Source: Thermoanaerobaculia bacterium (lineage in GTDB: Bacteria; Acidobacteriota; Thermoanaerobaculia; Multivoradales; UBA5704). From it: a stretch of DNA of 6,690 nt. The stretch covers positions 1 to 6,690 of the forward strand of contig JAICSG010000226.1 of NCBI GenBank assembly GCA_025937035.1, read 5' to 3'. The position numbers were made by a program, and so were the translations under genes. Positions 1-6,115 of this stretch are shown here, piece after piece; position 1 is the stretch's first letter; the number at the start of each line of letters is the position of its first letter. A model generated the notes under the pieces. The model was not told the origin of the DNA and did not search any database. It was given only the letters and a program-made list of their open reading frames with translations.

Positions 1-710
1 ACGAAGATCTCGCTGCGGCGCGCCACCCGCTTGAGGGCCAGCACGAAGGTAAGCAGGAAGCGGGTGTGCGGGTCCATGGAGCCGCTGGTGTCGCACAGCA
101 CCACCAGCCGGGGGCGCTCGATCGGCCGCGCCCGCCGGGCCAGGGAGAGAAACTCGCCGCCCTGGGCGACCGCCCGCCGGAAGCTCCTGCGGAGGTCGGT
201 CTCGCCGCGCCCCCGCACCGGCACCCGCCTTCGGCTGGGACGGGTGGCGAGCCGCAGGGCCAGCCGTCCCAGGAGACGCTCCATGGCCGCCAGATCGGCC
301 GGCGAGAGGTCCTCGAACGACTTGCGGCGCAGCACCGCTTCCGGGCTGTACCCCGGCTCCTCGCCGGCGGCCACGGCGGACTCCGACCGTGGCTGGCCCT
401 CCCGGCCGGGAAGCCGCCCTCCGGGCCGTGGACGGGCCGGATTCGCGATCCGAGGGGCCGCGACAGGGGGGTTGGACGATCCGGCCTCCTGGGCGCTCCA
501 GAGGGCCGAAAACAGCTCCTCGAAGACCGCCACGTCGCGCTGGCGGATCTTGAGCGCCGTCCGCAGGGCCCGCCTCACCTCGTCGCGGTCCCCGAGATCG
601 ATCAGAGTCAAGGCCGCCAGACCGTCCGCCTCGTCGCTCAGGCTCACTGCCACTCCACGCCCTCGCAGGGCGCTCGCGAAGCGGGCGAGGTGGGCGACGA
701 GGTCGCTCAC
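1..710 (-). CDS. coxE: CoxE-type VWA domain protein, 3' end outside the window
   Basis: The frame is open from a GTG at 710 to the window edge, giving 236 residues without a stop; the C-terminus is missing. The GTG overlaps the stop of the upstream MoxR gene as GTGA, so the two are translationally coupled. Residues 1-75 form a helical N-terminal region (LARFASALRGRGVAVS, then KIRQRDVAVFEELFSALW) typical of CoxE-type proteins. A Pro/Arg/Gly-rich linker follows at roughly 78-120, then a basic segment, then the start of a VWA domain (RPRLVVLCDTSGSMDP). DTSGSM at residues 207-212 is an intact MIDAS metal-binding motif. Family knowledge: CoxE works with the CoxD ATPase in maturing the active site of molybdenum CO dehydrogenase, in the cytoplasm or at the inner membrane face. 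The VWA and MoxR pairing is clear from sequence. The target enzyme is inferred, because no hydroxylase subunit is visible. Confidence 0.9.
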   Translation of the reverse strand, partial: MSDLVAHLARFASALRGRGVAVSLSDEADGLAALTLIDLGDRDEVRRALRTALKIRQRDVAVFEELFSALWSAQEAGSSNPPVAAPRIANPARPRPGGRLPGREGQPRSESAVAAGEEPGYSPEAVLRRKSFEDLSPADLAAMERLLGRLALRLATRPSRRRVPVRGRGETDLRRSFRRAVAQGGEFLSLARRARPIERPRLVVLCDTSGSMDPHTRFLLTFVLALKRVARRSEIF

Positions 711-1591
711 CTCGCGGTGGCCTCCGCCAGCACCGATTCGAGGTCGCCGCCGCTCAGCTCGCGCAGGTCGTGGTGATCCTTGAGCACGCAGCCCAGGGTG
801 GCCTCGACCGTCTCGCGGTCGAGATGCTCGCGGTGCAGCCGCAGCAGCGCCTGAGCCCAGTCGATCGTCTCCGCCACCCCCGGCGCCTTGCTCAGGCGCC
901 GGCGACGCAGAGCGGCCATGAAGCGGGCGATCTCCTCCGAAAGCCGCTCGCCCGCCTGCGGCACCCGCGCCCGCAGGATGCGTGTCTCCTTCTCCAGCGT
1001 GGGGTGCTCGATGTACAGGTAGAGGCAGCGCCGCCGCAGGGCGTCGCCGATCTCGCGGGTGCGGTTCGAGGTGAGCACCACGTGGGGGACGTGCTCGGCG
1101 CGGATGGTGCCCAGCTCCGGGATGGTCACCTGGAAGTCCGAGAGCACCTCCAGCAGGAAGGCCTCGAAGGCGTCGTCGGCGCGGTCGATCTCGTCGATCA
1201 GCAGCACCGGCGGCCCCTCGACGCGGGTGATGGCGCGCAGCAGGGGGCGCTCCAGGAGATAGCGGCGGCCGAAGATCAGGTCCTCGATCTCCTCCCCGCT
1301 CTTCCCCTCGTCCTCGGCCAGCCGCAGGCGCAGCATCTGGCGCTGGTAGTTCCATTCGTAGAGGGCGGTCGAGACGTCCAGCCCCTCGTAGCACTGGAGG
1401 CGGATCAGCTCGGTCTCCAGCAGGCGGGCCAGCACTTTGGCGATCTCGGTCTTCCCCACCCCGGCGTCCCCCTCGATGAGCAGCGGCCGGCGCATCTCGC
1501 GGGCGAGGAAGAGCGCGGTGGCGATCGCCGGATCGGCGATGTAGCCTTCGGTCCCCATCGCCTCCTGGAGCGCCGCGATCTCGTCCCTCAA
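707..1591 (-). CDS. coxD: CoxD-type MoxR family AAA+ ATPase
   Basis: 294 residues, full length for the family. Walker A is GDAGVGKT at 41-48, Walker B is LLIDEID at 130-136, and the sensor-1 region TSNRTRE is at 174-180, so the ATPase looks intact. The stretch LIRLQCYEGLDVSTALYEWN (62-81) is characteristic of the CoxD branch of MoxR proteins. The start is a TTG overlapping the upstream stop as TTGA. I prefer it to the ATG at residue 12 because AGGAGG lies 7 bases upstream and because residues 1-20 (ending GYIAD) match the usual family N-terminus. MoxR ATPases act as chaperones with a VWA partner, and the next gene encodes one. In carboxydotrophs CoxD is needed to sulfurate and assemble the Mo-Cu centre of CO dehydrogenase. 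That this copy serves a CO dehydrogenase rather than another molybdenum hydroxylase is inference. Confidence 0.93.
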   Translation of the reverse strand: MRDEIAALQEAMGTEGYIADPAIATALFLAREMRRPLLIEGDAGVGKTEIAKVLARLLETELIRLQCYEGLDVSTALYEWNYQRQMLRLRLAEDEGKSGEEIEDLIFGRRYLLERPLLRAITRVEGPPVLLIDEIDRADDAFEAFLLEVLSDFQVTIPELGTIRAEHVPHVVLTSNRTREIGDALRRRCLYLYIEHPTLEKETRILRARVPQAGERLSEEIARFMAALRRRRLSKAPGVAETIDWAQALLRLHREHLDRETVEATLGCVLKDHHDLRELSGGDLESVLAEATAR

Positions 1592-2568
1592 GCGGCCCCC
1601 TCCTGGGAGAGGTACCGCTCGGGATCGGCCAGGAAGCGCTCCCGGCAGCCGCCACAGCAGAAGTACCAGGAGCGGCCCGCGTGCTCGGCCACGTGGCGGG
1701 CTCCGGCGATCACCACCGTCATGCCGCAGATGGGATCGATGGCGGTCGCCTCGGGCTCGGCGGGCCTGGCCTCCTCGCCGGCCGCCGCCTCGCGCCGCCG
1801 CTCGACGATCTCCGCCAGGACCGAGAGGGCGATCTCCTCGGGGCTGGAGGCGCCGATGTTGAGCCCCGCCGGGTTGCGGATGGAGTCGAGCGCCGCGGCG
1901 GTCACGCCCCGCTCCAGCAAGGTCTCCCGCATCTGGGCGAAACGCCGCCGGCTGGCCACCACCCCCAGGTAGTTGGGCGAGAGGGCCAGGGCATCGCGGA
2001 TGGCCTCCTCGTCGCGCTCGCCCAGGGTGGCCACCACGGCGAAGCGCGGCCCCTTGGAGGGGGCGTAGAGGCGCGGCGCCCGGCCGAGGTCGGTCACGAT
2101 CTGATCGGCGCCGGAGAACAGCTCAGGCTCGGCCAGGGGATCGACGGCGATCACCGAATAGCCCATGGCCTTGCCCAGCTTGGCCAGGGCCCGGGCGGTG
2201 GGAGAGACGCCGAACACCACGAGGCGGGGCGCCGGCAGGACGGGCTCCAGGTAGATGTCCACGCTCCCTCCGCTGTTGCACGTCATGGGGAAGACGGTGA
2301 CGCCCGGCCGCCGCGCCGTCTCCGGATCGGGCGCCAGGGCCACCAGCCGCGGCTTCCCCTCTGCCAGCACCCGCTGGGCCTCGCGCACCACCGTGGGCTG
2401 GGTGCAACTACCGCCCAGAAAGCCGTGAAAGGCGCCCGAGGCGGTGATCAGCGCCATGTCGCCGGCCTGCGAGGAGCTGGCCGGCTGGCGCCGCACCACC
2501 ACCGCCAGGACGAACGGCTCCTCCCGCTGGGCGAGATCCGCGGCCATCTGGAGGAGGTCGGAGCGCAT
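1588..2568 (-). CDS. XdhC/CoxI-family protein fused to a C-terminal YHS domain
   Basis: 326 residues from the ATG at 2568. The N-terminal XdhC/CoxI domain has the expected GGSCTQP (52-58) and CNSGGSVDIYLEP (97-109) motifs. A Rossmann-like domain follows, with GVSPTARALA from 120 and VDP at 142-144, and the family's closing block NPAGLNIGASSPEEIALS is at 232-249. An Ala/Glu-rich linker (about 258-276) leads to a YHS domain at 277-320, beginning IDPICGMTV and containing WYFCCGGC; C281, C304, C305 and C308 are candidate metal ligands. XdhC proteins bind molybdenum cofactor, help its sulfuration and hand it to the apoenzyme. YHS domains are associated with heavy-metal handling. The frame extends upstream to a TTG at 2613 and a GTG at 2589, but these lie inside the small peptide gene and lack a ribosome binding site. 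The ATG lies 8 bases after that gene's stop and fits family N-termini, so coupled re-initiation is likely. The stop overlaps the MoxR start. Confidence 0.88.
   Translation of the reverse strand: MRSDLLQMAADLAQREEPFVLAVVVRRQPASSSQAGDMALITASGAFHGFLGGSCTQPTVVREAQRVLAEGKPRLVALAPDPETARRPGVTVFPMTCNSGGSVDIYLEPVLPAPRLVVFGVSPTARALAKLGKAMGYSVIAVDPLAEPELFSGADQIVTDLGRAPRLYAPSKGPRFAVVATLGERDEEAIRDALALSPNYLGVVASRRRFAQMRETLLERGVTAAALDSIRNPAGLNIGASSPEEIALSVLAEIVERRREAAAGEEARPAEPEATAIDPICGMTVVIAGARHVAEHAGRSWYFCCGGCRERFLADPERYLSQEGAA
1599..1604 (-). promoter_or_regulatory. Ribosome binding site that fixes the TTG start of the MoxR gene
   Basis: AGGAGG followed by GGGCCGC and then TTG. The 7-base spacing is near ideal and supports the rare start codon at 1591 over the internal ATG at 1558. 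It lies inside the last codons of the XdhC-YHS gene. Confidence 0.75.
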
Positions 2569-2576
2569 GACCGGTT

Positions 2577-2741
2577 TCAGCAACCACACTGAGTCAAACA
2601 GCCGCTCACGCAACTGTGGCTCGGGCAGAGGTCAGGGCTGGTGCTGTAGTTGTAGGCGGCCGCCGCCTTCAACTGCTCGCGGTCGAGCAGGCGGAGGGTC
2701 TCCAGGGAGAGGGACAGCTTACGGTGGGCTTTGCTTTTCAT
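2577..2741 (-). CDS. Cys-rich RiPP precursor-like peptide, class I lanthipeptide-type leader
   Basis: 54 residues, starting at an ATG with GAGGAGG six bases upstream. An in-frame ATG exists 54 bases further upstream, but it lies inside the end of mocA and would add an unrelated N-terminus. The first half is charged and helical: MKSKAHRKL, then SLSLETLRLLDREQLKAAAA. The pattern K-L-S-L-x-x-E-T-L-R-x-L-D-x-x-x-L resembles the leader of class I lanthipeptide precursors common as orphans in several Gram-negative phyla. The second half, from about Y30, has Cys at 39, 44, 48, 52 and 54, with Ser/Thr at 33, 34, 35, 41, 43, 46 and 50 that could be dehydrated and joined to Cys. The usual GG cleavage site is replaced by a run of four Ala. 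It lies 28 bases after mocA and 8 bases before the XdhC-YHS gene, so it is probably cotranscribed with both. No LanB, LanC, radical SAM or YcaO gene is in the window. It could instead be a thiol metal-binding peptide. Confidence 0.75.
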   Translation of the reverse strand: MKSKAHRKLSLSLETLRLLDREQLKAAAAYNYSTSPDLCPSHSCVSGCLTQCGC

Positions 2742-2747
2742 CAGGAG

Positions 2748-2754
2748 CCTCCTC
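2748..2754 (-). promoter_or_regulatory. Strong ribosome binding site of the small peptide gene
   Basis: GAGGAGG on the minus strand, six bases before the ATG at 2741. It is the best Shine-Dalgarno match in the operon and is the main evidence that this short frame is translated from that ATG. The site overlaps a small palindrome (AGGAG, one base, CTCCT), which may be chance. Confidence 0.8.
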
Positions 2755-2769
2755 AGGGGGTAAGTGGTT

Positions 2770-3375
2770 TCAAGTGGCGCACCGCACCCGCTCATAATCT
2801 TCCGGAACGTCGAGGTCCTGCAGCGCGGACACCGGCCAGGGCAGCACCTCGGCCTCCGCCTTGTGGCGCCGCACCACCTGCCGGCCGCACCCCTCCCCCT
2901 CCATCAGGAGGAGCTCCATGAAGAGGCTCTGGTCGTAGAGCATGGGCGGCGCGTTCACCCCGTCATAATCCGAGATGACCAGCGGCGCCGTGGACTGGCG
3001 GTAGCGGGCGATCATGGCGGCGATCATCTCGGAGGTGACGAACGGCATGTCGGCCAGCATCACCAGGGCGGCCTTCGCCTTGAGCCCCCGCACGGCCATG
3101 ACGCCGGCCTTGAGCGACGAGTTGATCCCCTGCTCGTAGAGCGGATTGAGCGACCATTCGCAGGGCAGGTCCTCGATCTCCTTCCAGGCCTTGTCCGATT
3201 CGTGGCCGAGCACCACCACCAGGGGCGAGAGGCCGCCGGCCAGCGCCCGCCGGGCGGCCCGCCGGATCACGCTCTCCCCTTCCAGCTCGAAGAGGAGCTT
3301 GTTCTTCCCCATGCGGCTCGAGGTGCCCGCGGCGAGCAGGATTCCGGCGACCGGCCCCTCGCGGTCAGCCGACAT
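2770..3375 (-). CDS. mocA: MocA-type molybdenum cofactor cytidylyltransferase
   Basis: 201 residues, normal for the family. The N-terminal nucleotide-binding signature LLAAGTSSRMGKNKLL is at 13-28; the AAG form, rather than AGG, is typical of MocA and related CTP-using enzymes rather than the GTP-using MobA. Other family blocks are NPLYEQGINSSL (77-88), LADMPFV (107-113, with the metal-binding Asp) and DLDVPEDY (187-194). MocA joins CMP from CTP to molybdopterin-Mo, giving molybdopterin cytosine dinucleotide, the cofactor of CO dehydrogenase and other bacterial molybdenum hydroxylases. The start is supported by AGGGAGG six bases upstream, and the gene overlaps the end of the upstream xdhC by 11 bases. 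The region usually reading GDKGAR is EGCGRQ here, a departure that may affect substrate choice. The CTP specificity is predicted from motif and neighbours. Confidence 0.88.
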   Translation of the reverse strand: MSADREGPVAGILLAAGTSSRMGKNKLLFELEGESVIRRAARRALAGGLSPLVVVLGHESDKAWKEIEDLPCEWSLNPLYEQGINSSLKAGVMAVRGLKAKAALVMLADMPFVTSEMIAAMIARYRQSTAPLVISDYDGVNAPPMLYDQSLFMELLLMEGEGCGRQVVRRHKAEAEVLPWPVSALQDLDVPEDYERVRCAT

Positions 3376-4450
3376 GGATCGCCTCCCTGCGCTCGGCCAG
3401 ATGGCGCGGCTCGCGCCCGGCCACGAAAGCGAGGAGCTCGGCCACGATGGCGAGCGCCACCTGCCGGGGACCGTCCGCGCCGAGGTCCAGCCCCACCGGA
3501 CCGTAGACCCGCTCGTCGTCCGGCTTGCCGATCTCGCTCAGGATGCTCTCGGTGCGCGCCCGCGGCCCCAGCATCCCCACATAAGAGACGCCCGCCGCCA
3601 GCAGCCGCCGGGCCCACTCGCGGTCGATCGCCAGCGAGTGGGCCTTGATCACCGCCAGGGAACGGCCGGCGGGAGGCAGGTCGATCCCCTGATCCTCGGG
3701 CCGGGCCACCAACAGCCGGGCCGCCCGCGGGAACCATTCCGGGGCCAGCAGGGCCGGGCGGTGATCGATCACGGTGACGCGGAAGCCCGCGTCCGCGGCA
3801 TAGGCCACGAGCGGCCGGGCATCATCTCCGGCGCCGGCCACGATGAGGTGCGGCGGCGGCGGTAGCACCTCGAAGAAGATCCTGCGCTCGGCGAGCGTCT
3901 GCACCGCCGAGCGGCCGGCCGAGGTCAGGCTCCGCGCGTGCTCCGAAACCGCCGCGTCGAGGTCCGCGGAGCCCAGGGAGCCGTACAGGGTCCCGTCCGG
4001 CGCCGCGACCAGCATCGAGCCCGTCCCCTCGCCGTCCACCACCGTGGCGGCCACGACTGGGGCATCGCCGGCCAGCAGCGTTCGCAGGCGGTCGGCCAGA
4101 TCGGCCAGCGGGCCCTCGGTGGCCGGCTGGATGAAGACGTCCACCAGGCCGTTGCACCCCAGGCCGAGCCCCCAGACGATGTCCTCGTCGGCGCCGGTGC
4201 TGTAGTGGCGCAGGCTGGGCGCCCCCGTCTCCAGCACTCCCTTGGCGATCTCGCGCACGTCCGCCTCCAGGCAGCCGCCGCTGACGCTGCCCAGGGTCGC
4301 GCCCGTCTCTTCGATGAGGAATTTGGCGCCCGGCCGCCGGTAGGCCGAGCCGACGATGTGGACCACCGTGGCGAGCGCGGCCCGCCGCCCGGCCGCCTTC
4401 AGCTCGGCGAGCCGCGAGAGGATCTCCGCGGTTTCCTTCCAGTGGTTCAT
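3365..4450 (-). CDS. xdhC: XdhC/CoxI family molybdenum hydroxylase maturation protein
   Basis: 361 residues, full length. The N-terminal XdhC_CoxI domain has GSAYRRPGA (34-42), SVSGGCLE (55-62) and GLGCNG (96-101). The second, Rossmann-like domain begins near 200 with HLIVAGAGDDARPLV and continues to VTVIDHRP (225-232). The C-terminal part contains VGMLGPRAR (291-299) and GPVGLDLGADGPRQVALA (317-334), the usual closing block, although the common T-P-E-E is G-P-R-Q here. XdhC binds molybdenum cofactor, promotes replacement of an oxo ligand by sulfur with a cysteine desulfurase, and delivers it to the apoenzyme. Unlike the second XdhC-type protein in this operon it has no YHS domain. It is the first gene of the maturation block; 57 bases separate it from the gene before. 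A G-rich stretch precedes the ATG but there is no clear AGGAGG. Confidence 0.92.
   Translation of the reverse strand: MNHWKETAEILSRLAELKAAGRRAALATVVHIVGSAYRRPGAKFLIEETGATLGSVSGGCLEADVREIAKGVLETGAPSLRHYSTGADEDIVWGLGLGCNGLVDVFIQPATEGPLADLADRLRTLLAGDAPVVAATVVDGEGTGSMLVAAPDGTLYGSLGSADLDAAVSEHARSLTSAGRSAVQTLAERRIFFEVLPPPPHLIVAGAGDDARPLVAYAADAGFRVTVIDHRPALLAPEWFPRAARLLVARPEDQGIDLPPAGRSLAVIKAHSLAIDREWARRLLAAGVSYVGMLGPRARTESILSEIGKPDDERVYGPVGLDLGADGPRQVALAIVAELLAFVAGREPRHLAERREAIHVG
3382..3388 (-). promoter_or_regulatory. Ribosome binding site of mocA
   Basis: AGGGAGG, six bases before the ATG at 3375, embedded in the last codons of xdhC. It supports independent initiation of mocA despite the 11-base overlap. 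Confidence 0.65.
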
Positions 4451-4507
4451 ACCCCGCCCCCAATACTGGACGCGTCAACAATACATCCTGGGGAGGGTGG
4501 GTTCAAG

Positions 4508-5662
4508 TCAATCCTCGTCCGCGAACATCTCCTTCTTCGTCCGGATCCGGCCCCCGATCCGGCCGCCGCACTTGGGGCACTCGGTGGCCTCGGGCCGAAT
4601 CTCCGCCTTGCACTCGCGGTCCGTGCAGAAATAGCGCCTCCTGCTCCAGCCGAGCGCGCCCGTGAGCAGGGCTCCCAGGCAGGCCAGGATCAGCGGATGC
4701 CCATGCTCCCACCGGGTGGCCACCAGGACGCCGATCCAACCGCCGAAAAGCCCGCCGAGCAGGACGAGGACGAAGTAGCGCCCGAGCCCCTCCCGCAGGG
4801 CGTAGACCGTCCGGCCCGCGTTCGGCTTGCGGTCGAAGAGATCCGGCTCATGGAGCACCGCCACCTTCTCCTCGCCGCCGTCCAGAGGCCGGGTGAAACG
4901 CTCGAGATCGGGCTTTTCGAGAGCGGCGGCATCCGCCGGCAGACCCAGGCGGGAGAGCACCTCCGAGCGCCGGGCTTCCAGATGGCGGAGGCTGCGGACG
5001 AGATACTCGGCCTGATTGGTGTCCAGTTGCCGCGCCAGCTCCTTTCGGCGGGCCGGCGGCAGATCGCGGGCCAGCACCTGGACGGCCAGGAGGAAGCTCA
5101 TGGCCTGCGGCGACAGATAGCCGGTCTGGGTGAATTTCGACTTGGTAACCCGCATATATCTGGTCCGTTCGAAACGGTCGGAGGCGTTGGCGGTCAGGAC
5201 TCCGAATCCCAGATAGACCGTCGTGAGGTCGGTGAGCCTCTCCTCCCGGTAGGCGTCCGCATCGCGCAGCCCGTGGTGCTCGCGGTAGGCGTGGGCGATC
5301 TCGTGACACAGAGCGGCGATGAGGATCTGGGGGTCGTCGAGCTGAGAGACCTCGAGCCCGAACCGGCACCGGCCGCCCTCGATGCCGGCGAACCAGGCGA
5401 TGGTGCCCTCGTGGTGATAGCGCGCCTCGCTACGGTCGTAGACGCGCAGGTCGGCGGCGAGGTCGAGGCCCGCGTAGAGCATCAACCGCCGCAGCAGGAT
5501 CTGGGCGCTGTCGAGGTCACCATGCCAGGGATCGGGCAGGTACCGCGGATGGGGTATGACGATCGGAGAGGTCAGGAAAACCCCGCTCCCCCGGCGAGAG
5601 ATGATCTCGGCGAGGCCGGTGAGCAGCACCTCCTGCTCGGCTTCGGAAGGCAGGTATGTCAT
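4508..5662 (-). CDS. Membrane-anchored HEXXH metallopeptidase-like protein with C-terminal zinc ribbon
   Basis: 384 residues; I do not recognise a named family. Residues 113-124 end in the zinc-protease motif HEIAH (120-124), inside ALCHEIAHAYREHH. EERLTD at 140-145 offers acidic residues where gluzincin peptidases place a third ligand (E-x-x-x-D pattern), and the hydrophobic helix after it (TTVYLGFGVLTA) is also M48-like. Two hydrophobic segments at about 296-316 and 322-339 are probably transmembrane. They are followed by a zinc-ribbon-like tail with Cys at 346, 351, 362 and 365. The likely picture is a zinc-dependent hydrolase domain tethered to the membrane by its C-terminal part. Substrate and orientation are unknown, and no signal peptide is seen. 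The ATG follows the vapB stop by 19 bases with only a weak ribosome binding site. Its link to the cofactor operon downstream is only positional. Confidence 0.8.
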   Translation of the reverse strand: MTYLPSEAEQEVLLTGLAEIISRRGSGVFLTSPIVIPHPRYLPDPWHGDLDSAQILLRRLMLYAGLDLAADLRVYDRSEARYHHEGTIAWFAGIEGGRCRFGLEVSQLDDPQILIAALCHEIAHAYREHHGLRDADAYREERLTDLTTVYLGFGVLTANASDRFERTRYMRVTKSKFTQTGYLSPQAMSFLLAVQVLARDLPPARRKELARQLDTNQAEYLVRSLRHLEARRSEVLSRLGLPADAAALEKPDLERFTRPLDGGEEKVAVLHEPDLFDRKPNAGRTVYALREGLGRYFVLVLLGGLFGGWIGVLVATRWEHGHPLILACLGALLTGALGWSRRRYFCTDRECKAEIRPEATECPKCGGRIGGRIRTKKEMFADED

Positions 5663-5681
5663 GTTCCAGGAACCCTCTAAA

Positions 5682-5954
5682 TTAGGCGAGATCGTCTCCG
5701 TAGCCGAGGAGCTCGTCCTCTTCTTCGCGGCTCAGGCAGCGGCCGAGCTCATCCGGCGGGGTTTTAGGCCAGACCTCTTCCTCAAGATAGCGCAGGAAGT
5801 CCCTGCCACGCTCGTGTCGTACATGCTGCAGGCTCAGCCGTTCGCGACGCTCAATCAGGGCTCGCCGAATAGCCTCCGTCTTGCTCTCGCCCGTCATTGC
5901 GGTGAGCTCATCGACCAGTTTCTCTACCTCCGGGCTCTTGATGCGCAGCGCCAT
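5682..5954 (-). CDS. vapB: VapB-type (PSK family) antitoxin, no toxin partner adjacent
   Basis: 90 residues. The N-terminus MALRIKSPEVEKLVDEL, the following TGESKTEAIRRALIERRERL and the tail (RDFLRYLEEEVWPKTPPDEL, then LSREEEDELLGYG) match the Rv0623-like VapB antitoxins in order and length. Residues 1-40 would form the ribbon-helix-helix dimer that binds its own promoter. The acidic C-terminal part would wrap the PIN-domain toxin and block its RNase site. Normally vapC overlaps or immediately follows vapB. Here the next gene, 19 bases on, encodes a HEIAH metallopeptidase-like protein and no PIN-domain frame is present. This could be a remnant of a lost pair or an antitoxin working with a distant toxin. 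No clear Shine-Dalgarno precedes the ATG, which fits the leaderless transcripts seen for some vapB genes. Confidence 0.85.
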   Translation of the reverse strand: MALRIKSPEVEKLVDELTAMTGESKTEAIRRALIERRERLSLQHVRHERGRDFLRYLEEEVWPKTPPDELGRCLSREEEDELLGYGDDLA

Positions 5955-6013
5955 GAGATAAGCCTAGGGAGAAAACAGGATGAACTCAATCGCTGGATAC
6001 GGCTCGCCAGAGC

Positions 6014-6030
6014 CTCTGAGGGACTCAGGG
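6014..6030. repeat. Small inverted repeat upstream of vapB
   Basis: CTCTGAG, GGA, CTCAGGG: seven pairs counting one G-T, with a 3-base loop. It lies about 60 bases before the vapB start. There is no T tract on either side, so it is not a standard terminator; it may be part of the operator region. Confidence 0.4.
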
Positions 6031-6043
6031 TTAATCCCAATGC

Positions 6044-6061
6044 GGGTCACTTAGGTGACCC
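6044..6061. repeat. Perfect 7-bp inverted repeat, candidate antitoxin operator
   Basis: GGGTCAC, TTAG, GTGACCC. The arms are perfectly complementary and the element is 90 bases upstream of the vapB ATG, in the gap after the 65-residue gene. Ribbon-helix-helix antitoxins bind short palindromes in their own promoters, so an operator is plausible. It could instead be an RNA hairpin ending the upstream transcript, but no T tract follows on the minus strand. Confidence 0.45.
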
Positions 6062-6082
6062 TCGTCTCTTTCCGAAGCGTCC

Positions 6083-6096
6083 GCGCCTTCGGGCGC
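6083..6096. repeat. GC-rich hairpin with tetraloop after the 65-residue gene
   Basis: GCGCC, TTCG, GGCGC, starting 20 bases past the stop at 6116 in the direction of transcription. The five G-C pairs around a 4-base loop would be stable in RNA (the minus-strand loop is CGAA). No T run follows, so it could only slow or protect a transcript end; it is not a canonical terminator. Confidence 0.35.
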
Positions 6097-6115
6097 CTAA
6101 TGAACAGCATCCGGG

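Noticed and set aside
770..1972. 400-codon open frame on the plus strand, and other long plus-strand frames (such as 1681-2592, 2764-3648 and 3938-5680)
   Set aside because: They lie opposite clearly recognisable minus-strand genes, are Arg/Gly/Pro/His-rich with no domain motifs, and are expected antisense shadows in GC-rich DNA.
2748..2755. A regulatory hairpin hiding the ribosome binding site of the small peptide gene
   Set aside because: The palindrome has 5-base arms with one central base, so it cannot fold as a stable RNA hairpin; it probably reflects the Shine-Dalgarno sequence itself.
4478..4511. Possible promoter before xdhC: TTGACT at 4506-4511 and TATTGT or TGTATT near 4478-4485 on the minus strand
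   Set aside because: The spacing is 20-22 bases, too long for a standard sigma-70 promoter, and the -35 match overlaps the stop of the preceding gene.
5960..5990. Possible vapB promoter, TTGAGT then TAGGCT with 17 bases between
   Set aside because: The -10 matches consensus at only three of six positions; too weak to call.
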